DNA of 64,000 nt from Kitasatospora sp. NBC_01246 (GTDB lineage: Bacteria; Actinomycetota; Actinomycetes; Streptomycetales; Streptomycetaceae). Positions 35,366 to 44,467 of this stretch are shown piece by piece; positions within the stretch are counted from its first letter, which is position 1; each line of letters begins with the position of its first letter. The stretch is from the NCBI RefSeq assembly GCF_036226505.1, contig NZ_CP108484.1:5580001-5644000 (forward strand). Reading direction: 5' to 3'. The notes beneath the pieces are model-generated. The model worked only from the letters and a program-made list of their open reading frames with translations, was not told where the DNA came from and did not search any database. The translations under genes and the position numbers were made by a program.

Positions 35366-36634
35366 CTACAGGTTCGGGTAGAGCGGGTACTTCTCGGCGA
35401 GGGCGGTGACCCGGGCCTTCAGCGCGGTGGCGACGGTCTCGTCGAAGGCGGGCTTCAGCGCCTCGGCGATGATGTCGGCGACCTCGCGGAAGTCCTCGGC
35501 CTGGAAGCCGCGGGTGGCCAGGGCCGGGGTGCCGATCCGCAGGCCGGAGGTGACCATCGGCGGGCGCGGGTCGTTCGGGATGGCGTTGCGGTTGACCGTG
35601 ATGCCGACCTCGTGCAGCCGGTCCTCGGCCTGCTGGCCGTCGAGCTGGCTGTTGCGCAGGTCGACCAGGACCAGGTGGACGTCGGTGCCGCCGGACAGCA
35701 CCGAGGCGCCGGCCTCGGCGACGTCGGCCTGCAGCAGGCGCTCGGCCAGGATCCGGGCGCCGTCCAGGGTGCGCTGCTGGCGCTCCTTGAACTCCTCGGA
35801 GGCGGCGACCTTGAAGGCGACGGCCTTGCCGGCGATCACGTGCTCCAGCGGGCCGCCCTGCTGGCCGGGGAAGACCGCGGAGTTGATCTTCTTGGCCCAC
35901 TCGGCCTTGGAGAGGATGACGCCGCCGCGCGGGCCGCCCAGGGTCTTGTGCGTGGTGGTGGTGACCACGTCCGCGTACGGCACCGGGTTGGGGTGCAGGC
36001 CCGCGGCGACCAGACCGGCGAAGTGCGCCATGTCGACCATCAGCAGGGCGCCGACCTCGTCGGCGATCCGGCGGAACGCGGCGAAGTCCAGCTGACGGGG
36101 GTAGGCGGACCAGCCGGCGATGATCAGCTTCGGCTGGTGCTCCTTGGCGAGGCGCTCGACCTCGGCCATGTCGACCTGGCCGGTCTTGTCGTCCACGTGG
36201 TACGCGGCGACGTTGTAGAGCTTGCCGGAGAAGTTGATCTTCATGCCGTGGGTCAGGTGACCGCCGTGGGCCAGGCTCAGACCCAGGATGGTGTCGCCCG
36301 GCTGGATCAGCGCGAACATCGCGGCGGCGTTGGCCTGCGCGCCGGAGTGCGGCTGGACGTTGGCGTGCTCGGCGCCGAACAGGGCCTTGATCCGGTCGAT
36401 CGCGATCTGCTCGACCACGTCGACGTGCTCGCAGCCACCGTAGTAGCGGCGGCCCGGGTAGCCCTCGGCGTACTTGTTGGTCAGCACCGAGCCCTGGGCC
36501 TCCATGACCGCCACCGGGGCGAAGTTCTCGGAGGCGATCATTTCCAGGGTGGTCTGCTGGCGGTGCAGCTCGGCGTCGACCGCGGCGGCGATCTCCGGGT
36601 CGAGCGAGTGCAGGGACTGGTTGAGAACCGTCAT
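35366..36634 (-). CDS. glyA: Serine hydroxymethyltransferase
   Basis: 422 aa PLP enzyme interconverting serine and glycine with tetrahydrofolate. Motifs: LEMIASENFAP at the N-terminus, EGYPGRRYYGGCEHVD, and the PLP-lysine segment VTTTTHKTLGGPRGG. ATG 36634 was chosen from the conserved N-terminus. Third gene of the gcvT-gcvH-glyA operon, so probably under the glycine riboswitch. Confidence 0.96.
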   Translation of the reverse strand: MTVLNQSLHSLDPEIAAAVDAELHRQQTTLEMIASENFAPVAVMEAQGSVLTNKYAEGYPGRRYYGGCEHVDVVEQIAIDRIKALFGAEHANVQPHSGAQANAAAMFALIQPGDTILGLSLAHGGHLTHGMKINFSGKLYNVAAYHVDDKTGQVDMAEVERLAKEHQPKLIIAGWSAYPRQLDFAAFRRIADEVGALLMVDMAHFAGLVAAGLHPNPVPYADVVTTTTHKTLGGPRGGVILSKAEWAKKINSAVFPGQQGGPLEHVIAGKAVAFKVAASEEFKERQQRTLDGARILAERLLQADVAEAGASVLSGGTDVHLVLVDLRNSQLDGQQAEDRLHEVGITVNRNAIPNDPRPPMVTSGLRIGTPALATRGFQAEDFREVADIIAEALKPAFDETVATALKARVTALAEKYPLYPNL

Positions 36635-36774
36635 GGTGTGGTCTTCCCAGGGAGGAGAGAAGGAGGTGCCGCGCCTGGCACGCCCCACGGAAGGGTGGCG
36701 GCGGGCGACCGGAGGGCGGAGGAGGCCCGGTGGCCGGGGCGGCCGCCGCACTGCGGCCACCCCGAACGGCCGGC

Positions 36775-37152
36775 TCAGGCCGGGTTGGTCAGGGCGTTGT
36801 ACTCGTCGGCGCTGAGCAGCTCGTCGGTCGACTCGACGCGCACCTTGAACAGCCAGCCACCCTCGAACGGGGCGCTGTTGACCAGGGAGTTGTCGTCCAG
36901 GACGTCCTGGTTGACCTCGGTGATCTCGCCGGTGACCGGCGAGTACAGGTCGCTGACCGACTTGGTGGACTCCAGCTCGCCACAGGTCTCACCGGCGGTC
37001 ACGGTCTCGCCGACCTCGGGCAGCTGCACGTAGACGATGTCACCGAGCGCGTCGGCGGCGTGGGCGGTGATGCCGACCGTGGAGACACCGTCCTCGACGG
37101 CGGTCAGCCACTCGTGCTCCTTGGTGTACTGCAGGTGCTGGGGGTTGCTCAT
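36775..37152 (-). CDS. gcvH: Glycine cleavage system H protein
   Basis: 125 aa lipoyl carrier. The lipoylation segment GELESTKSVSDLYSPVTGEI contains the modified Lys; TKEHEWL at the N-terminus is typical. It shuttles the aminomethyl group between the P and T proteins. It lies 134 bp downstream of gcvT and 140 bp upstream of glyA; the P protein gene (gcvP) is not in the window. Confidence 0.96.
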   Translation of the reverse strand: MSNPQHLQYTKEHEWLTAVEDGVSTVGITAHAADALGDIVYVQLPEVGETVTAGETCGELESTKSVSDLYSPVTGEITEVNQDVLDDNSLVNSAPFEGGWLFKVRVESTDELLSADEYNALTNPA

Positions 37153-37286
37153 GGCGTCATTCTCCAGGATGGGAAGCGGGTACGACGAAGCGGGCCGCCG
37201 GACGGACGGCTTCGACGTGGATCTTCGGGGTGGTCAGGCCCGGGCGGGCGCGCTCGTGAGGCCTCGGCGGGCGCGCCCGAGGGGCG

Positions 37287-38408
37287 TCAGCGGGCGCGCT
37301 TGTAGAACGGCAGCGCCACGACCTGCACGGGCTCGTGCTTGCCGCGCACGTCCACCGCGACGGTGGTGCCCGGGGCGGCGTGCGCCGCGTCCACGTAGGC
37401 GATCGCGATCGGCTTGCCCAGCGTGGGGGAGGGCGCGCCCGAGGTGATCCGGCCGATCGGCTCGCCGTCGGCGGTCACCACGGTGTACTCGGCGCGCGGC
37501 ACGCGCTTGCCCTCGGAGACCAGGCCGACCAGCACCCGCGGCGGGTTGGCCTCGGCTGCGGCGGCGGCCTGCTCCAGGGCCTTGCGGCCGACGAACGCGC
37601 CCTCGTTGGTGGTCTTGTCGAAGCGGACCACCCGGCCGAGACCGGCGTCGAAGGGGGTCAGGTCGGTGGAGAGCTCGTGCCCGTAGAGCGGCATGCCGGC
37701 CTCCAGGCGCAGCGTGTCGCGGCAGGAGAGGCCGCAGGGGACGAGGCCGCGGCCGGTGCCGGCCTCGGTCAGCGCCGTCCAGATGTGCGCGGCGTCGCCC
37801 GGGTTGCAGAAGATCTCGAAGCCGTCCTCGCCGGTGTAACCGGTGCGGGCGAGCAGCACGTCGCGGCCGGCCACCTGGGCCGGGAGGATCGCGTAGTACT
37901 TCAGGCCGGGCAGGTCGGCCTCGGTGGTGTCGGCCAGGATCGCGGTGGACTCCGGGCCCTGGACGGCGATCAGCGAGTAGGTGTCGCGGTCGTCGGTGAC
38001 GACGGCGTCGTAGCCCTTGGCGCGGGCGATCAGCTCGTCCAGCACCAGCTGGGCGTTGGAGGCGTTGGCGACGACCAGGAAGGCGTCCTCGCGCAGGCGG
38101 TAGACGATCAGGTCGTCCAGGATGCCGCCGTCCTCGGCGCAGATCATGGTGTAGCGGGCCCGCAGCTCGCCGAGCGCGGAGACGAAGCCGACCAGCGCGT
38201 GGTCCAGCATCGCGCCGGCCTGCGGGCCGGTCACGGTGATCTCGCCCATGTGGGAGAGGTCGAACAGACCGGCCTTGGTGCGGACGGCGAGGTGCTCCTC
38301 GCGCTCGCTGCCGTAACGCAGCGGCATGTCCCAGCCGGCGAAGTCGGTCATGGTCGCGCCGAGGGCGCGGTGCAGCGCGTCGAGCGCGGTGAGGCGGAGG
38401 GACGACAT
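37287..38408 (-). CDS. gcvT: Aminomethyltransferase, glycine cleavage T protein
   Basis: 373 aa. Motifs FAGWDMPLRYGSEREEHLAVRTKAGLFDLSHMGEI, ARTGYTGEDGFEIF and the C-terminal barrel (GRITSGAPSPTLGKPIAIAYV). Tetrahydrofolate-dependent release of ammonia and methylene-THF from the H-protein intermediate. ATG 38408 has AGGAG upstream. It is the first gene after the glycine riboswitch. Confidence 0.96.
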   Translation of the reverse strand: MSSLRLTALDALHRALGATMTDFAGWDMPLRYGSEREEHLAVRTKAGLFDLSHMGEITVTGPQAGAMLDHALVGFVSALGELRARYTMICAEDGGILDDLIVYRLREDAFLVVANASNAQLVLDELIARAKGYDAVVTDDRDTYSLIAVQGPESTAILADTTEADLPGLKYYAILPAQVAGRDVLLARTGYTGEDGFEIFCNPGDAAHIWTALTEAGTGRGLVPCGLSCRDTLRLEAGMPLYGHELSTDLTPFDAGLGRVVRFDKTTNEGAFVGRKALEQAAAAAEANPPRVLVGLVSEGKRVPRAEYTVVTADGEPIGRITSGAPSPTLGKPIAIAYVDAAHAAPGTTVAVDVRGKHEPVQVVALPFYKRAR

Positions 38409-38489
38409 GGCCTGGAACTCCTCGGTCTGGGCACTCAGGTGTGCGCACGCCGGACCGGACCCGCTCGGGGACCGAGCCTGCGCGCGGGC

Positions 38490-38740
38490 ATGCGGCGGCT
38501 GGGTCTCCCCATCTGTCGTCGAACCTGAGAGCTTCACCGCACGCGGGCCCGCAGCGCTTCACAGCTAACAGGACAGCATGGCGGCTTGCACCGTGGGTGG
38601 GCGCGCGACAGGGCCGTGCGCCGCTTTCCAGATGTGCCTAACCCGTGCGGTAGGGGGGCCTGAGAGATTCCGGGGAGGACTTGCTCCTTCGGCGCCGGCT
38701 GTACCGCCTCTCGGGGGTACTCCGGACTCTCCCGCGCGGG
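38490..38740 (-). promoter_or_regulatory. Tandem glycine riboswitch upstream of gcvT
   Basis: On the minus strand the first aptamer shows GGGAGAGTCC (about 38733-38724), GGCGCCGAAGGAGCAA (38696-38681) and CTCTCAGG (38666-38659). The second aptamer shows CTCTCAGG (38531-38524) followed by GACAGATGGGG (38517-38507). These are the conserved blocks of the glycine riboswitch, which usually turns on gcv genes when glycine is plentiful. The expression platform must lie in 38409-38490. The interaptamer region is long and GC-rich, so aptamer 2 boundaries are approximate. Confidence 0.85.
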
Positions 38741-38995
38741 TTCGAGCGGCCGGTATGGAGTTGAGGTTCTCGGCGGGGAACACCCGCAGACGCGGACATC
38801 ATGGCACGTCCCGGCGGAAGACGGGAGAGGGGCCCCGGGCCCGGCCCCGCCCGGCGGGCCCGGCCCGCACCCGCCACCGGTAGCCCACCGGTACCGCCCC
38901 GGCCCGTACCGACCGGTACCGGCGCGCACCGCGGCCCCGCCCGCGGGCCCGCTAGGCTGCTCGGCGTCGGCGGACAGAGGACGGTACAGCGGCGG

Positions 38996-39790
38996 ATGGG
39001 GTACCCGGTGGAGCAGCAGCAGGGGTGGGGCGGCCCGGAGGCGGCGCCGCCCGGCGGTGGATGGCCCGCGAACGAGCTGGAGCAGGTGCTCACGGCCGCG
39101 CTCGGCGATCCCGGCGCGACCCCCCGGGTGTTCGAGGTGCTCGCCCGCAGCCAGGTGTGGATCCCGCTGCCGGCCGGCGGCGACCCGCAGGGCCAGGCCC
39201 TGGACCTGCCGACGATCGAGCTGGCCGGCGACCCCTACGTCCCGGTCTTCTCCTCGCAGGAGGTGCTCCTCCAGCAGGCGCCCGGGATGGCCTTCGCGAT
39301 CGCGCCGGTCTGGGAGTTCGCCCGCGGGCTGCCGCTGGGCGTGGGCATCGCGGTGAACCCGGAGGCGCCGGTGGGCATCCCGGTGCCTCCGCAGGGCGTC
39401 GCCGAGCTGCGGCGCGGGCCGCGCGAGGACCGCTGGGACGCCCCGGAGGCGCCGACCGGCGGCCGGGTGGCGCTGCGCGAACCGGTGCCGGGCGAGGACC
39501 CGGAGGCCTTCCTGGCCGCCTGCCGGTACGAGCTCTCGGGCCTGCCCGGCGTCCTGACCGCCAGGCGGGCGCTGGCCAGCGTGGAGGGTGAGCCGACGGT
39601 GATGTTCGTCGGCGTCCAGCTCGATCCGGCGGCCCCGGCCGAACCGGCCGCCGTGAACGAGGCCCTGGGCCGTGCGCTGGGAACCGCGCCGCTGCCCGGC
39701 GGCGTCCACCTCGTACTGCTCGACCTCGCGGAGGACCCCGTGGTCGAGTGGCTGCTCAACCGGGTCCAGCCGTTCTACGCACGGATGTGA
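38996..39790 (+). CDS. SseB-family protein (enhanced serine sensitivity)
   Basis: 264 aa. After a Gln/Gly/Pro-rich N-terminus comes the SseB domain: ELEQVLTAALGDPGATPRVFEVLARSQVWIPLPAG, VPVFSSQEVL, PLGVGIAVNPEAPVGIPVPP. A C-terminal half follows with LVLLDLAEDPVVEWLLNRVQPFYAR. Function is unresolved; E. coli SseB was named from serine sensitivity on overexpression. ATG 38996 is in frame after TAGGCT (-10-like, 38953-38958). GTG 39008 is an alternative start. It is divergent from the serine/glycine operon. Confidence 0.85.
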   Translation: MGYPVEQQQGWGGPEAAPPGGGWPANELEQVLTAALGDPGATPRVFEVLARSQVWIPLPAGGDPQGQALDLPTIELAGDPYVPVFSSQEVLLQQAPGMAFAIAPVWEFARGLPLGVGIAVNPEAPVGIPVPPQGVAELRRGPREDRWDAPEAPTGGRVALREPVPGEDPEAFLAACRYELSGLPGVLTARRALASVEGEPTVMFVGVQLDPAAPAEPAAVNEALGRALGTAPLPGGVHLVLLDLAEDPVVEWLLNRVQPFYARM

Positions 39791-39936
39791 CGCGTTCCTC
39801 CTCGCCCGGCACCGGGCCGGAGGCCACCGCCGGGCACGTCGGCGTGGCGGTGGCGGGTGGCGCCCCATAGGGTGCCTGCAGATGACCGCCGGGCCGGCGG
39901 CAGGTGAGAGAAGAAGAGGCGCAGCGAGGTGGGCGC

Positions 39937-40875
39937 ATGAGTGCGGGAGCGGTAGCGGGCGGTGCACCGGGGCCCTGGGGCCAGGCACCCGCCGGGCGCC
40001 CCGGCGCGGATCCGAGAGCGCTGGAGCACGCCCTGCGCGAGGTCGCGCCGGAACGCTGGGAGGCGTACGAGGCACTGCTGCACGCGCTGGCCGCGGGGCA
40101 GGTCTGGATGCTGCTCTGGCACGGTACGCCGGGCAGTCCGGACGCCCAGTACGGGAACATGGAGATCAGCGGTCACGGCTACGCGCCGGCCGTCACCTCG
40201 CCCGAGCAGCTGGCGGCGTCCGGCTGGGCGCGGGCGCACGAGGTGATCTCGGGGCGCGAGATCGCCGCCTCGCTCTATCGCACCCGCTGGGGGCTCTGGC
40301 TGAACCCGCACGCCCCCGGCGGCGGCGTCGGGGTGCCCTGGGCGGACCTGCGCCGGATCGCGGCCGGCCTGGACCGGCTGCCGGCCGGGCCGCTGAAGCT
40401 GAGCGAACCGCAGGTGCAGGCCCAGCAGTTCTTCGCGCTGCTGGAGCGGCAGGCGGTCGAGGTGCGGGCGGTCAAGGCGTTGCGCCGGGCCTGGGTGCAG
40501 CCCTCCGTGGGCGAACCGTACCTGGCCATCGGACTTGAGCTGTACGAGAGTTCGCCGCCCACGGTGGAGGCCGTCCGGGCGCTGATGCAGCGCGCGATCG
40601 CGGTCGCGCCGGAGGGCCTCGCGGTCTCCACCGTCGCCATGGGGGACGAGTACGACCCGGTGGCGCTCTGGATGCGGGCCAACGCCCGGCCGTTCTACGA
40701 CCGCGAGGCGGGCGGCCACGGCCGCTCGCAGGCCGCGCCGTACCCGCCGGTGCCGCCGCCGCCCTACGCCTCGCAGGCGGGCCCGTACGGCTACGGCACC
40801 CAGGCGCCCGGCCCGGTGTGGCCGGGGCAGCAGCCGCCGCCGCAGCAGCCCTGGCCCGGCTACCCCGGGCGCTGA
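39937..40875 (+). CDS. SseB-like protein with Pro/Gln/Tyr-rich tail
   Basis: 312 aa, paralogue of the preceding gene in its C-terminal half (AMGDEYDPVALWMRANARPFYDR matches the partner's ending WLLNRVQPFYAR). The N-terminal part (ALEHALREVAPERWEAYEALLHALAAGQVWMLLW) is more divergent. The last 60 residues are low-complexity Pro/Gln/Gly/Tyr (PYPPVPPPPYASQAGPYGYG), probably disordered. GAGGTGG precedes ATG 39937. The two SseB genes likely form one unit. Confidence 0.8.
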   Translation: MSAGAVAGGAPGPWGQAPAGRPGADPRALEHALREVAPERWEAYEALLHALAAGQVWMLLWHGTPGSPDAQYGNMEISGHGYAPAVTSPEQLAASGWARAHEVISGREIAASLYRTRWGLWLNPHAPGGGVGVPWADLRRIAAGLDRLPAGPLKLSEPQVQAQQFFALLERQAVEVRAVKALRRAWVQPSVGEPYLAIGLELYESSPPTVEAVRALMQRAIAVAPEGLAVSTVAMGDEYDPVALWMRANARPFYDREAGGHGRSQAAPYPPVPPPPYASQAGPYGYGTQAPGPVWPGQQPPPQQPWPGYPGR

Positions 40876-41130
40876 CGCCCGCACGGTCGACGCGACGGGC
40901 GCCGCGGTGCCCGCGCCGCACGCCGGCGTTCCGCCGCCCGTGCCGGGGCTCCGGGCATTCGGGCGCCGGTACCGCACGCCGGGCATTCCGGCGACCGTGC
41001 CGCAACTCCGGGCAGACCCGGTGTTCGTGTCCCAACTACGGGCACTTCGGACACCTGTCGCAAGCACGGATGTTCGGGTGTTCTCGGCGCGGTAACGGGT
41101 AGTCCGGGTGTATGCGCCCAAAGCCCTCCA

Positions 41131-41167
41131 CCAGGACCGATATGACGACCCGTCATGTCGGTCCTGG
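41131..41167. terminator. 16-bp dyad upstream of the importer operon
   Basis: CCAGGACCGATATGAC (41131-41146) pairs with GTCATGTCGGTCCTGG (41152-41167), one mismatch, 5-nt loop. It could end the SseB unit or be a regulator site 40 bp before the TTGACA box. Confidence 0.45.
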
Positions 41168-41206
41168 CATTTCCGGTCGGATTTCCGGCTGGTTCGGTGC
41201 AGCCTC

Positions 41207-41235
41207 TTGACATGCATGTAACAGCTGTGTGAAGA
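41207..41235 (+). promoter_or_regulatory. Candidate promoter of the oligopeptide importer
   Basis: Consensus -35 TTGACA (41207-41212), spacer 17 bp, weak -10 TGAAGA (41230-41235). The palindrome ACATGCATGT spans the -35/spacer border and could be an operator. Confidence 0.4.
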
Positions 41236-41554
41236 GGGATATGCCGAAGATCCAGAGGTGCATGCCGACAGATCACAGTTGGGCATCTCTCGGTTGTCAG
41301 GGCTGGCGCAAGCCAGTTCGGATGGCAGAGAGTTCTGCGCAACGCACCGCGCGTACTGGGTGCCCCACGAGGGTGAACGCGCTGGCGGACCGCTTGAGCC
41401 TCGCGACGCCCATCCCGCGCGGCCGCAGTACCCGAGCACGTCGCACCGCTGAACACCCGCACCTGAACCTCCGCACGTCCGCACCAGCCGTACCGCCGAA
41501 CCGGCGACCGGCACCCGTGGGCCGGCCACCGTCGGCGAGGGGACCGAACTGACC

Positions 41555-42544
41555 ATGACCGCACCCATCAAGACCGCCGGGAACACGCCGGAGGCAGCCG
41601 CCGCCGCGAGCCCGGCCACGAAGATCGAGGGCCGCTCGCTCGGCCGGATCGCCTGGACCCGTTTCAAACGGGACAAGGCCGCCGTCGCCGGCGCCGTCGT
41701 GGTGATCCTGCTCGTCCTGCTGGCCGTGCTGGCCAAGCCGATCGAGTCGATGTTCGGCCTGGACCCCGACGCCCTCAACCAGGACCTCCTGGACGCCAAC
41801 CTCGGTGGTCTGCCGTTCGGCGACTGGGGCGGCATGAGCGTCGACCACCCGCTCGGCGTGGACCCGCTGCAGGGCCGTGACCTGCTCTCCCGGGTCATCG
41901 AGGGCTCCTGGGTCTCGCTGCTCGTCGCCTTCGGGGCGACGCTGCTCTCCAACACCCTCGGCACCGTGCTCGGCGTGATGGCCGGCTACTACGGCGGCTG
42001 GGTGGACGCCCTGATCAGCCGGGTGATGGACGTCTTCCTGGCGTTCCCGCTGCTGCTCTTCGCCATCGCGATCTCCGCCTCGCTCCAGGGCGGCGCGTTC
42101 GGCCTGCACGGCCTCCCGCTGCACATCGGCGTGCTGATCTTCGTGATCGGCTTCTTCAACTGGCCCTACATGGGCCGGATCGTGCGCGGCCAGACCCTCT
42201 CACTGCGTGAGCGCGAGTTCGTCTACGCGGCCCGCAGCCTGGGCGCCCGGGGGCCGTTCATCCTGTTCAAGGAGCTGCTGCCCAACCTGGTCGGTCCGAT
42301 CCTGGTCTACTCGACCCTGCTGATCCCGACCAACATCCTCTTCGAGGCGGGCCTCAGCTTCCTCGGCGTCGGCATCCAGGCCCCGCAGGCCTCCTGGGGC
42401 GGGATGCTCAACGACGCGATCAAGTACTACCAGGTGGACCCCCAGTACATGGTGGTCCCCGGTATGGCGATCTTCCTCACGGTGCTCGCCTTCAACCTGC
42501 TCGGCGACGGGCTGCGTGACGCCCTCGATCCCAAGAGCAACTGA
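41555..42544 (+). CDS. Oligopeptide ABC importer permease (OppC/DppC type)
   Basis: 329 aa with an N-terminal OppC segment (GRIAWTRFKRDKAAVAGAVVVILLVLLAVLA), about six spans, and the EAA loop YVYAARSLGARGPFILFKELLPN near residues 225-245. Transports peptides or similar solutes with the SBP and ATPases downstream. It is the first gene of the operon, unusual because the OppC permease normally follows the OppB permease and the binding protein. Confidence 0.93.
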   Translation: MTAPIKTAGNTPEAAAAASPATKIEGRSLGRIAWTRFKRDKAAVAGAVVVILLVLLAVLAKPIESMFGLDPDALNQDLLDANLGGLPFGDWGGMSVDHPLGVDPLQGRDLLSRVIEGSWVSLLVAFGATLLSNTLGTVLGVMAGYYGGWVDALISRVMDVFLAFPLLLFAIAISASLQGGAFGLHGLPLHIGVLIFVIGFFNWPYMGRIVRGQTLSLREREFVYAARSLGARGPFILFKELLPNLVGPILVYSTLLIPTNILFEAGLSFLGVGIQAPQASWGGMLNDAIKYYQVDPQYMVVPGMAIFLTVLAFNLLGDGLRDALDPKSN

Positions 42545-42599
42545 CATCCCGTCAGGACCCTCCGATCCGCCACCACTTCCTCAAGGGGTTGATCTCACC

Positions 42600-44369
42600 A
42601 TGCGTAGGTCCCGTACCGTCGGACTGACCGCAGTGGCCGCCGCCGCTGTCCTGGTCGTCACCGGGTGTACCTCCGGTTCATCCAAGAGCGGGGGCGACTC
42701 GTCGTCCTCCGCCGCGTCCGGCGGCGGCGCCGACGCGGCCACCAAGGGCATCGTCAACGCCTCGGACAAGAAGGGCGGGACGGTCACCTACGAGATGAAG
42801 GGCACGCCGGACTCGCTCGACCCCGGCAACACGTACTACGCCTACATCTACAACTTCTCGCGCCTGTACGGGCGTCCGCTGACCACCTTCGCGCCGGGCC
42901 CCGGCGACGAGGGCAACAAGCTCGTCCCGGACCTCGCCGAGTCCATGGGCCAGCCCAGCGCGGACGGCCTGACCTGGACGTACAAGCTGCGCGCCGGCCT
43001 GAAGTACGAGGACGGCAGCGCGATCACGTCCAAGGACGTGAAGTACGCGGTGGAGCGCTCCAACTTCGCGCCGGACGTGTTCTCCAACGGTCCGACGTAC
43101 TTCAAGGACCTCCTGGTCGACAACCCGACCCCGTACGCGGGCCCGTACAAGGACGCGGCAGGCGACCTCAAGTCCATCGAGACGCCGGACGACCTGACCG
43201 TCGTCTTCCACCTGAAGCACGCCTTCGCGGACTTCGACTACCTGGTCTCGGCCCCGCAGACCGTCCCGGTCCCCAAGGACAAGGACAAGGGCGCCGACTA
43301 CGTCAAGCACCCGATGGCCTCGGGCTCCTACAAGTTCGAGTCCTACGAGGACGGCAAGCAGCTCACCCTGGTGCCGAACACCAGCTGGGACGCGAGCACC
43401 GACACGATCCGCAAGCAGCTCGCGGACAAGATCGTGCTCAAGATGAACATCGAGCAGTCCACCATCGACAAGGACCTGCTGGCCGGCAACGCCCAGGTGG
43501 ACCTCGTCGGCGGCGGCGTCGACCCGCAGACCCAGGCGCAGATCCTGCAGAACCCGAAGCTGAAGGCCAAGACGGACAACGCCTACGGCGGCCGCCTGGT
43601 CTACACCGCGATCGACAGTCAGGTCGCGCCGTTCGACAACGTCGAGTGCCGCAAGGCCGTGCAGTACGCGATCGACAAGGTCTCGGTGCAGACCGCGGTC
43701 GGCGGCCCGATCCGCGGCCAGATCGCCAACTCCGTCCTGCCGGCGGACATCCCCGGTCACCAGGACATCAACCTGTACGAGACCAAGGACAACAAGGGCG
43801 ACGAGGCCAAGGCCAAGGAAGCCCTCAAGGCCTGCGGCAAGGAGGGCGGCTTCAACACCGTCCTGAGCGCCCGGACCGAGCGCGCCACCGAGATCGCCGC
43901 CGCGACCTCGATCCAGGCCGCGCTGAAGAAGGTCGGCATCAACGCCGAGATCCAGCAGTACCCGCAGGGCAAGTACCTCTCCGACAACGTCGGCGTGCCG
44001 GCGAAGAACAAGGAGAAGAACATCGGCCTGATGATGATGCAGTGGGGCGCCGACTGGCCGACCGGCTACGGCTTCCTGCAGCAGATCGTCGACGGCCGCG
44101 CCATCAAGGAGGCCGGTAACAGCAACCTGGCCTCGCTGAACGACCCGGCGATCAACAAGCTGCTCGACGACGCCGCCGTCAACACCGACAAGGCGGCCCG
44201 CGAGAAGATCTACGCGGAGATCGACAAGAAGGTCATGGAGCAGGCGGTCTACGTCCCGCTGACCTACTTCAAGGTGTTCCTGTACCGCTCGGACACCGCC
44301 ACCAACGTCGTCTCCACCTCGGCCTTCTCGGGTGAGTACGACTACCTGAACATCGGTACGACCAAGTAA
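42600..44369 (+). CDS. Oligopeptide-binding lipoprotein (SBP family 5)
   Basis: 589 aa. Signal peptide with lipobox VVTGC, Ser/Gly-rich linker, then SBP_bac_5 fold: GTPDSLDPGNTYYAY, FAPGPGDEGNKLVPDLAESMG, LTWTYKLRAGLKYEDGSAITSKDVKYAVERS. Captures peptides at the cell surface for the importer. ATG 42600 follows AAGGGG. A strong hairpin after the gene probably raises its level relative to the membrane components. Confidence 0.93.
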   Translation: MRRSRTVGLTAVAAAAVLVVTGCTSGSSKSGGDSSSSAASGGGADAATKGIVNASDKKGGTVTYEMKGTPDSLDPGNTYYAYIYNFSRLYGRPLTTFAPGPGDEGNKLVPDLAESMGQPSADGLTWTYKLRAGLKYEDGSAITSKDVKYAVERSNFAPDVFSNGPTYFKDLLVDNPTPYAGPYKDAAGDLKSIETPDDLTVVFHLKHAFADFDYLVSAPQTVPVPKDKDKGADYVKHPMASGSYKFESYEDGKQLTLVPNTSWDASTDTIRKQLADKIVLKMNIEQSTIDKDLLAGNAQVDLVGGGVDPQTQAQILQNPKLKAKTDNAYGGRLVYTAIDSQVAPFDNVECRKAVQYAIDKVSVQTAVGGPIRGQIANSVLPADIPGHQDINLYETKDNKGDEAKAKEALKACGKEGGFNTVLSARTERATEIAAATSIQAALKKVGINAEIQQYPQGKYLSDNVGVPAKNKEKNIGLMMMQWGADWPTGYGFLQQIVDGRAIKEAGNSNLASLNDPAINKLLDDAAVNTDKAAREKIYAEIDKKVMEQAVYVPLTYFKVFLYRSDTATNVVSTSAFSGEYDYLNIGTTK

Positions 44370-44411
44370 GAGCCTGGCTCCGTATCCCTGAAGGCAGGTG
44401 AAGGCAGCGGC

Positions 44412-44449
44412 GCCCGCCGCCGTCCGGAAGATCCCGGACGGCGGCGGGC
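44412..44449 (+). terminator. Perfect 16-bp hairpin between SBP and second permease
   Basis: GCCCGCCGCCGTCCGG (44412-44427) pairs with CCGGACGGCGGCGGGC (44434-44449), loop AAGATC. It lies inside the operon, 43 bp after the SBP stop. A partial terminator or mRNA-stabilising hairpin of this kind commonly gives excess binding protein. Confidence 0.7.
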
Positions 44450-44467
44450 CGCCGGAGCCGACCAACT

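Larger units (their letters stand above)
40876..41554. other. 679-bp intergenic region before the oligopeptide importer
   Basis: No convincing gene. From about 40905 to 41050 imperfect repeats built on TGCCCGxAGTTG / GGCACGGxCG / GCCGGAATGCC occur on the minus strand. A dyad follows at 41131-41167. A TTGACA -35 box is at 41207-41212 with the 10-bp palindrome ACATGCATGT (41210-41219) overlapping it. The remaining 300 bp to the permease start is a leader of lower GC than its surroundings without recognised riboswitch. Confidence 0.5.

Noticed and set aside
38578..38883. Plus-strand frame across the glycine riboswitch
   Set aside because: It runs through conserved aptamer blocks on the opposite strand and lacks coding features.
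41229..41552. 107-codon frame before the importer permease
   Set aside because: No ribosome binding site, mixed codon bias and no recognisable domain; more likely leader.
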